The notes under the pieces were generated by a model, which saw only the letters and a list, made by a program, of their open reading frames with translations, ran no database searches and had not been told where the DNA came from. A stretch of 64,000 nucleotides of DNA from Topomyia yanbarensis. Its lineage: Eukaryota; Arthropoda; Insecta; Diptera; Culicidae. Shown piece after piece: positions 58,025-64,000 of the stretch. The position numbers were made by a program, and so were the translations under genes. Every line of letters starts with the position of its first letter. Positions within the stretch are counted from its first letter, which is position 1. Location of the stretch: assembly GCF_030247195.1 (NCBI RefSeq), contig NC_080672.1, positions 13,082,001 to 13,146,000 of the forward strand, written 5' to 3'.

Positions 58025-61000
58025 TACAGTAGGTAAATATAGTATCTCGATACTCCAGTGGAATAGCCGAAGTATTATTCCCAAACTCACGGGTTTGCGT
58101 ACTATGATAGCTGATTTGAACATTGATATTTTCTGTGTGAGTGAAACGTGGCTAACGGATAAACACTATTTTAGCATCCCGTCTTTTAATGTAATTCGCA
58201 ATGATAGATCGGAGCCATACGGAGGGGTTTTGATTGGCATCCGCCATAGCATTCAATTCCAGTCACTCAATCTACCCAAAATAGGATCGATAGAATGTGT
58301 AGGTTGTCGTATCAAAATGAACCAATTCGAGAGTTCTATCATATCAATTTATATTCCGCCCAATTGTAGCTTTAGAGAAAGCGATCTGAGAAGCATTTTA
58401 GATAAAGTACCACAGCCATGTTTCATTTTGGGTGATCTGAACGCTCATGGGATGGCGTGGGGTTCTTCAAAAGACGACGGTCGATCTCGCATTATCAGTG
58501 ATTTAATCGATGAGTTTCGTTTTTGCATTCTCAACGATGGTAGTACTACGCGAGTTGCTTGCCCACCAGCGTCTCCTTCTTGCGTCGATCTCTCCCTGTG
58601 CAGCGCTTCGCTTGCGTTAGAATGTAACTGGAAGGTGTTGGATGACCCATTTGGAAGCGATCATCTCCCAATTCATATAAATTTGACTTCACTAAATCAA
58701 CTCTCAGAAACCGTTTATTGGTACGATCTAACAAAAAATGTGAGCTGGGATCAATTTACTCAGAAACTGTTAGAAAGTACTCAAAAATTCAGGCATATCA
58801 CTAATCTAAATGAAAGGTATCGAATACTGTCCACCACAATAGTAGAATGTATGAGAGAATCTCAAACCAAGCCAATCCCGGTTATGACCAATAAAAAAAG
58901 ATCCCCTACGATATGGTGGGACGACGCATGTTCAAATTTATTGCAGCTAAAGTCGGAAGCGTATAAAAGGTTCCGCTCGTCAGGGAATAGAGAAGATCTT
59001 CTAGAATATAAACGTTTAGAAGGGGCTTTCACGCGAATGACTAAGTCCAAAAAACGAGGGTACTGGAAATCATTTGTAGATAGTTTGGACAAAGATACGG
59101 CTATGTCTACTCTGTGGACGACAGCACGACATTTACGTAACAACAAATTCCCACCTTCTACAATGAGGGAATACTCAGAGGAATGGGTAAACCGCTTCGC
59201 AACAAAAATCTGCCCCGATTACGTTCAGCATAACTTCACTTTTGATCCTGCTACAGGAGGTATACACGTTTTTGACGAGCTAGCCTCTCCATTTACACTA
59301 GAGGAACTCGAATATGCCCTTGCTTCAGCGAACAACACATCCGCTGGGTTGGACAATATAAAGTTTGTAGTTCTAACAAAGCTACCGTTAGAGATTAAAG
59401 AAATGTTATTGGAAATGTTCAACGCTTTTGTTCGAGAAAATGTTTGTCCAGATGAATGGAGGCAGGTTAAAGTGGTGTGCGTTTTAAAACCAGAAAAAGA
59501 TCCATCTTCGGAGAATTCGTACCGTCCAATATGTCTGTTATCGTGTCTGCGAAAGTTGCTGGAGAAGATGATTTTGAGCCGACTAGAAATCTGGGCGGAA
59601 AGAGAAAAGGTGATGGCTAAACATCAGTATGGCTTCAGGCAAGGGAGAGGGACGCGTGACTGTATAGCACTGTTAGCTGCACAAGCAGAAACAACCTTGA
59701 ATAAAAAGGAAGAATTAGCATCGGTTTTCATTGATATAACTGGGGCGTATGATTCGGTAGTTATTGAAAGGCTTTGCTCGAAAATGCAGACCCATGGCAT
59801 CCCACAGACTCTTGTGAATTTTTTACTAAACTTGCTGTCGCGAAAAATAATGCATTTTCATTTAAACAACTCGATAAAAACCACTCGGCATAGTTTCTTC
59901 GGTTTACCTCAAGGTTCAAGCCTCAGTCCTTTCCTATTCAACTTGTACACAAGGGATGTGGAGGAATTTGTTACTGACGACTGCGTATTGACACAGTACG
60001 CCGATGATTATGTCCTTTGCGTTGCTGGTCAAAACAGACAAGTCATGCAGAGAAAACTTCAAAGTTCACTTGATGGATTAACACAATGGGGAAACGAAAA
60101 CGGATTCGTATTTTCAACAGCAAAAACGGAATTAATGGTATTTTCTCGAAAACGGACAACACCCAATATCGACTTACAGCTTTATAATATGACAATTAAA
60201 ATGGTGTATGAATTCAAATACTTGGGTATATGGTTTGATACACGGCTTACATGGAAAATTCACATTAACTATGTAGTTAAAAAATGCCAAAAGAGGATTA
60301 ATTTCCTTAGAACGATAACTGGCACTTGGTGGGGTGCCCATCCATCACTTTTACTTACACTGTACAAAACAACCATCCTTTCGGTTCTAGAATATGGATG
60401 TTTCGCTTTCGGACAAGCAGCCGATACCCACATCTTGAAATTGAGTAGAATACAGAATCGTTGCATTCGCATTTCGCTCGGTTTGATGCAGTCTACTCAC
60501 ATCAAATCCCTGGAAGTGATCACTGGAATTCCTCCCATAAAACTAAGATTTTTTGAGCTTAACTGTAGATTCATACTAAAAACTTTCTCACATCAACATC
60601 CCATTGTACATATTCTGGACTCTTTGTTTGCAATAAATCCTGCTAGTAGAATCCTGAGAGCATATTTACACTGTATCACAGTAGACTTAGAAATTTCTTC
60701 AGCAAGTAACTACTTTTCGCATGGCATAGCAGTACACACGTGCAATCTTCAAATAGACACATCAATCCATAGTCAGCTCCAAGGAATCCCAAAGCACTAC
60801 ATTTCACGAACAGCAAATGCAGTTGTCAAACAGAAACTCAGTGAGATTGACCCGTCAAAGATTTTCTATACAGATGGATCTAAGATGGATAATTCTGCGG
60901 GAATCGGAATTTTCAATGTCAAAACCAAATTTGCTTTCCGACTACAAAATCCATGCTCAGTATTTATAGCTGAAGTAACAGCCATTCTCTATTGTTGCCA

Positions 61001-61712
61001 ACTGATACAGAAACTACCACCATCCACTTATGCCATTTGTTCGGATAGTTTAAGCGCACTCGAGGCTCTTAAAAATAATCGCAATGCTAAGAAAGAAGGT
61101 CATGCTTTACTTAGCATTCGCATGATTGCATATCAGCTTCATCAATCAGGTTACTCCATTTTATTCCTATGGGTCCCTGCACATTGCTCAATCTACGGTA
61201 ATGAGCAGGCTGATGCTTTGGCCAAGAATGGTGTTTCAAACATTTCGGTAATATATCGACCGATTGAACATGTCGAATATTTTCCAAACTTAAAAGAATA
61301 TGTTACACAAGAATGGCAAAGATCCTGGAATGAAGGTGAATTAGGGAGGTGGTGCTATTCTATCCGTCCAAACGTCAACAGGAAAGCATGGTTCGCAGAT
61401 GTTTCATTAACACGGAATTGCATTCGAAATATATCTCGACTAATTACAAACCACTATGGCTCAAATAGCCACCTCTATCGAATTAATATTGTCGAAAGCA
61501 ATATGTGTGAATGCGGTGACGATTATGATCACATTGACCATATTGTGTGGAATTGCCCATTATTAGCCAACTTCAGAGTAAGTCTTATAACGAATCTCAG
61601 CAAAATAGGTCGACCTGCATCGGCCCCTATCAGAGACGTCCTAGCGAACATCGATATTCCTTACATTAAGGTTCTTAACGACTTCCTGCTCACCATACCT
61701 AAAAAAATTTGA
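58017..61712 (+). CDS. ORF2 (EN-RT-RNase H) of I-clade-like element
   Basis: 1231 residues, uninterrupted. Apurinic-type endonuclease, residues ~8-225: ILQWNSRSI, SETW (42-45), ILGDLNAHG and GSDHLPI. Reverse transcriptase: YRPICLLS, QYGFRQGRGT, FIDITGAYDSV, GLPQGSSLSPFLF and the catalytic YADD (661-664). RNase H: TDGS (Asp953), Glu986 in FIAEV, Asp1010 in CSDS, and Asp1066 in GNEQADALA, so all four acids are present. A C-terminal CECG...H...WNC motif starts at 1164. It nicks the target and copies element RNA in place. The ATG lies inside the last codons of ORF1 (ATGGCTAA overlap), so translation probably uses termination-reinitiation. No debilitating lesion seen. Confidence 0.96.
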   Translation: MANTVGKYSISILQWNSRSIIPKLTGLRTMIADLNIDIFCVSETWLTDKHYFSIPSFNVIRNDRSEPYGGVLIGIRHSIQFQSLNLPKIGSIECVGCRIKMNQFESSIISIYIPPNCSFRESDLRSILDKVPQPCFILGDLNAHGMAWGSSKDDGRSRIISDLIDEFRFCILNDGSTTRVACPPASPSCVDLSLCSASLALECNWKVLDDPFGSDHLPIHINLTSLNQLSETVYWYDLTKNVSWDQFTQKLLESTQKFRHITNLNERYRILSTTIVECMRESQTKPIPVMTNKKRSPTIWWDDACSNLLQLKSEAYKRFRSSGNREDLLEYKRLEGAFTRMTKSKKRGYWKSFVDSLDKDTAMSTLWTTARHLRNNKFPPSTMREYSEEWVNRFATKICPDYVQHNFTFDPATGGIHVFDELASPFTLEELEYALASANNTSAGLDNIKFVVLTKLPLEIKEMLLEMFNAFVRENVCPDEWRQVKVVCVLKPEKDPSSENSYRPICLLSCLRKLLEKMILSRLEIWAEREKVMAKHQYGFRQGRGTRDCIALLAAQAETTLNKKEELASVFIDITGAYDSVVIERLCSKMQTHGIPQTLVNFLLNLLSRKIMHFHLNNSIKTTRHSFFGLPQGSSLSPFLFNLYTRDVEEFVTDDCVLTQYADDYVLCVAGQNRQVMQRKLQSSLDGLTQWGNENGFVFSTAKTELMVFSRKRTTPNIDLQLYNMTIKMVYEFKYLGIWFDTRLTWKIHINYVVKKCQKRINFLRTITGTWWGAHPSLLLTLYKTTILSVLEYGCFAFGQAADTHILKLSRIQNRCIRISLGLMQSTHIKSLEVITGIPPIKLRFFELNCRFILKTFSHQHPIVHILDSLFAINPASRILRAYLHCITVDLEISSASNYFSHGIAVHTCNLQIDTSIHSQLQGIPKHYISRTANAVVKQKLSEIDPSKIFYTDGSKMDNSAGIGIFNVKTKFAFRLQNPCSVFIAEVTAILYCCQLIQKLPPSTYAICSDSLSALEALKNNRNAKKEGHALLSIRMIAYQLHQSGYSILFLWVPAHCSIYGNEQADALAKNGVSNISVIYRPIEHVEYFPNLKEYVTQEWQRSWNEGELGRWCYSIRPNVNRKAWFADVSLTRNCIRNISRLITNHYGSNSHLYRINIVESNMCECGDDYDHIDHIVWNCPLLANFRVSLITNLSKIGRPASAPIRDVLANIDIPYIKVLNDFLLTIPKKI

Positions 61713-61986
61713 TACGTGCCCCCTTTTGTTGTGTATCTTTACAGGAACTCGAAACACATACATTGCAGCCACTTGAACCGAGGAACAAAGAAACTACAGA
61801 CCAACAGAAATGACACATACTTATGAAGAACTACAAATTCTCTCTATCCCTCTCTTTCCTTAACCATAATTCTTTAACTATTGATTAATTCTACACACTA
61901 GAACATCCGGCTTCGTGATGGTGATTTAATTTGCCGATTTAGCCTTATTAGTATTAGTTTAAGTTGTACTGTTTATATTGTTTAAA

Positions 61987-62005
61987 TAAAAAAAAAAAAA
62001 AAAAA
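61987..62005 (+). other. Poly(A) tail of the element
   Basis: TTTAAATAAA followed by an unbroken A run up to the right TSD. AATAAA overlaps the start of the run and may act as its own cleavage signal. Confidence 0.9.
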
Positions 62006-62020
62006 AACGATAAATCAAAC
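62006..62020 (+). repeat. TSD of the I-clade-like element (right)
   Basis: Exact copy of 56521-56535. Read on the minus strand it lies within the dead endonuclease's STFDLS box. Confidence 0.95.
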
Positions 62021-62345
62021 GTGCTTAGCCGCGGTGATGGAGTGAAAATTCGTGTCTTCTCCACCGTATTCAAGATGATTATATTGAAATTGTCGCCTAT
62101 ATCATGCAGTAAGATAGATCGGTTATCATCGCGAAGACAATCCCACGATACACCGTGGTAGTTGCAGTCTTCTAGGAGCAGAAACCAGAAGAAACCTACC
62201 ATATACTTCGCTATTAAGCTCTCTGTTGTAGACTGCACCATCAATCTCTACTTCCCAGGTGGGTACGTAGACAAGATACTTCTTCGTACACGGCCGAGTG
62301 TTGTTTAGTTAGTTTACGCGATATATCGATGATGTTAAGTGGGTT
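62021..62345 (-). pseudogene. Older I-type non-LTR remnant, target of the insertion
   Basis: Minus strand from 62345: ISRKLTKQHSAVYEEV and YVPTWEVEIDGAVYNRELN (ORF1-type, compare IPSEQVQIDGVIYDSEID of the young element). Then, after a deletion, come endonuclease words YHGVSWDCLRDDNRSILLHDI and ILNTVEKTRIFTP...LSTFDLS. ORF1 and EN are joined by loss of everything between. The last box is split by the young element; a few codons of it resume at 56520 on the other side. Dead. Confidence 0.75.
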
Positions 62346-63789
62346 ATATTCGGTCCGGAAGTAGACCTTCTAGGGGCCGGTTGTATTAGATGAATATTAT
62401 TACATAGCTGAGCTTAGCTTAGGTAGACTGCCCGTAGTTGCACTTCGTGATTGACCGAATGAGTGAAAATGCAAAATGAACCAAAAAATTATGCTTGAGA
62501 GAAGCAAATCATTCTCACTGTGCATGTTTCACTGACCCAATAACGACGCCGGCCACGTCCAATTCTGTTTTACCGTGGAAGGAAAGGAATGTTAGCTCGA
62601 CAGTCGCTGTTGATAGAGACCAAGGCTATATCTGCATCTCCACAATCATCACGGGAAGGCAATTGTGTTACTTCTTATTAACGTTTCAATGATCATTTCC
62701 AGATTTTTTTAGTTTTCGTTAAACTTGAGCTTGAACTTCATTTTAAATAGCGGGAAAATGTTTAGAATCATACCCAATCGATATTTTTTTTTCAAATAGT
62801 TTTTACAGTAGCAAAACTAGCTAAGGAAACAATAAAATAATCTCGATAACATTAATTGAGGGTAGTAGATAATCCGAAGCAATAATTGTACCGAAAGCAT
62901 TACTTCGCATGGCAAATATATTAATAGTTCCACGTACGCGGTGTTTGTTCCCCTTCCCTGTCAGCATACGGCCCACAGATCTTCACTAATGCAGCTCCTG
63001 CCCGAAGCGAAACTAAGTCAGACTCCAACCCGCAACCGCTGTCCAAATGTACGAATTGACAGCGGTTGGGGCCAGAACCCGACCCAGCCACGCGTCCAAC
63101 CAAAAACGGCACAAGGTGGCTCGTACCCCGGTTGGTACCGCGGGGAGATAAGGGATAGGAGTTCTCTATCAGAGGTGAATGGCGGCATAGTTTGACCTCA
63201 TGTTTCAAAATAATGCAGCTTTGCCCGATGAGTCTAATTTCTATCGAAAAATAGACTTAAAAAAACTTTTTTAGTGGTATCCAACGGGGAAATCCGGCAA
63301 TCCTTGGAACTCCGGCCCAATGCACAAACCCTTATGTGGACATTATTTTTGCCATTGGAGAAATATTCAAATCGACCTCCCTTGAGCCAGAGAGGATGTC
63401 AGAGATACCTACCCATTAGTTAACATTATCAAGCAAGCTTCAGTACCCGCGAAAAGAAGGTTTTATCAGAGGGAACGGAAAATTAATGCAACAAAATTTA
63501 GAAGAATGGAGTAGTTGGGACTTAGCTGTGGAACATTTGTAGTATCAGCAATCAACACATTTTCGCTGCGCCGTCGGTCTTACATTAACAAAGGGTGTAT
63601 CCAAATAGCCACCAGCTATTATCAAACAGCTATCAAACTCGAAGCGTATGGGAAACGAGATTGTGTTGTAGAATATGTTTTTTTTTCTAAGTTTGTCAAA
63701 AGATTTATTAGGTGTTCTATTTATCACTTAATCCAAGAGTGGTGGGATCCGTGGGAAATTAAATCTATGAGTGTTTATTTTACGCTTGT
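62346..63789. other. No gene; GC-rich patch with a hairpin
   Basis: Mostly AT-rich. 62941-63200 is GC-rich and contains a hairpin with arms AACCGCTGTC (63030-63039) and GACAGCGGTT (about 63057-63066). The opposed frames there (62921-63208 minus, 62941-63195 plus) have no domain. This region should include the 3' UTR and downstream flank of the GalNAc-T gene at the right edge; no poly(A) signal could be chosen with confidence. Confidence 0.45.
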
Positions 63790-64000
63790 CTATTTTTTCC
63801 CAAAAGGTGCCAAATCAACGTCACTCGACTTGGCGTTGTACCAGATTTGAAAGTCAATTTGTGCGTCACACGGCTCCATAATCAGCCTACTCCGATCGTT
63901 TCGATCCACCGCTAGGCACTGACCGTGAGTTGCACTGGTAATCTGTCCAGTAGCTGTCAGATATTCAAACTTTTGGTTCCCGTACGATTTGTGGCAATTG
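63790..64000 (-). CDS. GalNAc-transferase, C-terminal lectin part (partial)
   Basis: 69 codons run in from the right edge and stop at TAG (63792-63790). The sequence has CHKSYGNQKFEYLTATGQI, then GQCLAVDRNDRSRLIMEPC and FQIWY. These are the CL and QxW elements of the ricin-B beta and gamma repeats ending a polypeptide GalNAc-transferase, followed by a short tail (NAKSSDVDLAPFGKK). It is not a piece of the gene at 2189-4141, which has its own complete lectin domain and different residues here (HQLW, QQW). The catalytic part lies beyond 64000. Same strand as the first gene, so probably a paralogue in a loose cluster. Confidence 0.88.
   Translation of the reverse strand, partial: NCHKSYGNQKFEYLTATGQITSATHGQCLAVDRNDRSRLIMEPCDAQIDFQIWYNAKSSDVDLAPFGKK

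Larger units (their letters stand above)
56536..62005 (+). mobile_element. Full-length I-clade-like non-LTR retrotransposon, ORFs intact
   Basis: About 5.47 kb between exact 15-bp TSDs: a 229-nt 5' UTR, ORF1, ORF2 overlapping it by 8 nt, a ~270-nt 3' UTR and a poly(A) run from 61987. No stop or frameshift occurs in either ORF, and all catalytic residues I can check are present. This is the best candidate for an active element in the window. ORF2 has EN, RT, RNase H and a Cys/His tail, and ORF1 has three zinc knuckles; this plan belongs to the I and Loner-like group. It inserted in an older dead non-LTR element on the opposite strand. Confidence 0.93.

Noticed and set aside
62921..63208. 95-codon minus frame and 84-codon plus frame
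   Set aside because: Opposed overlapping frames created by GC-rich sequence; no family resemblance.

Overview
This is an AT-rich, repeat-dominated stretch of an insect nuclear genome, most likely a culicine mosquito. The evidence is: spliced genes with GT-AG introns; metazoan GalNAc-transferase and BTB genes; a DD37E mariner, a transposon type first described from mosquitoes; Penelope, I-clade, RTE-like and Ty3/gypsy remnants; a tRNA-derived SINE; and many MITEs. The genus cannot be fixed from this window.

Host genes occupy little of it. (i) 2189-4141 (-): a complete four-exon polypeptide N-acetylgalactosaminyltransferase of 579 residues; splice sites and reading phase were reconciled by hand. 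(ii) 25427-26215 (+): the first two coding exons, including a 39-nt micro-exon, of a BTB/POZ gene resembling Drosophila gprs (serine-enriched protein); the rest of the gene was not found. (iii) 63790-64000 (-): the C-terminal lectin end of a second GalNAc-transferase running off the right edge, so the window lies between two same-strand GalNAc-T genes.

Layout: 4-13 kb has palindromic MITEs, a CAGAGTC-type minisatellite and a Ty3/gypsy pol ruin. 14.1-15.4 kb holds a structurally complete ORF1-only non-LTR element with target-site duplications (TSDs). 15.5-23.6 kb has small MITEs and otherwise no recognised content. 28-31.6 kb is a Penelope-like element (RT plus GIY-YIG) split by a retroposon. 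32-38.7 kb is a nest: a hAT MITE, a DD37E mariner, and an inverted second copy of the retroposon that is itself interrupted by a TA-flanked DNA element. 39-42 kb has a MITE, a non-LTR endonuclease ORF and a second Penelope copy. 42-49 kb is purine-rich low-complexity DNA with a 9-bp satellite and dead RT fragments. 49.1-50.5 kb is a 1.4-kb foldback element. 50.8-56.4 kb has MITEs, a SINE and a dead non-LTR 3' end. 56.5-62.0 kb is an apparently intact I-clade-like retrotransposon with two open ORFs, poly(A) and a 15-bp TSD, inserted in an older dead relative.

The best leads are the two complete retroelements (14.1 and 56.5 kb), which share a TATA-less Inr plus DPE start; the ORF1-only element may depend on another element's ORF2. 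Others are the unidentified retroposon with 23-bp TSDs, the TA-flanked GCACGG-repeat element whose empty site is preserved 5 kb away, and the divergent catalytic segment of the GalNAc-T.
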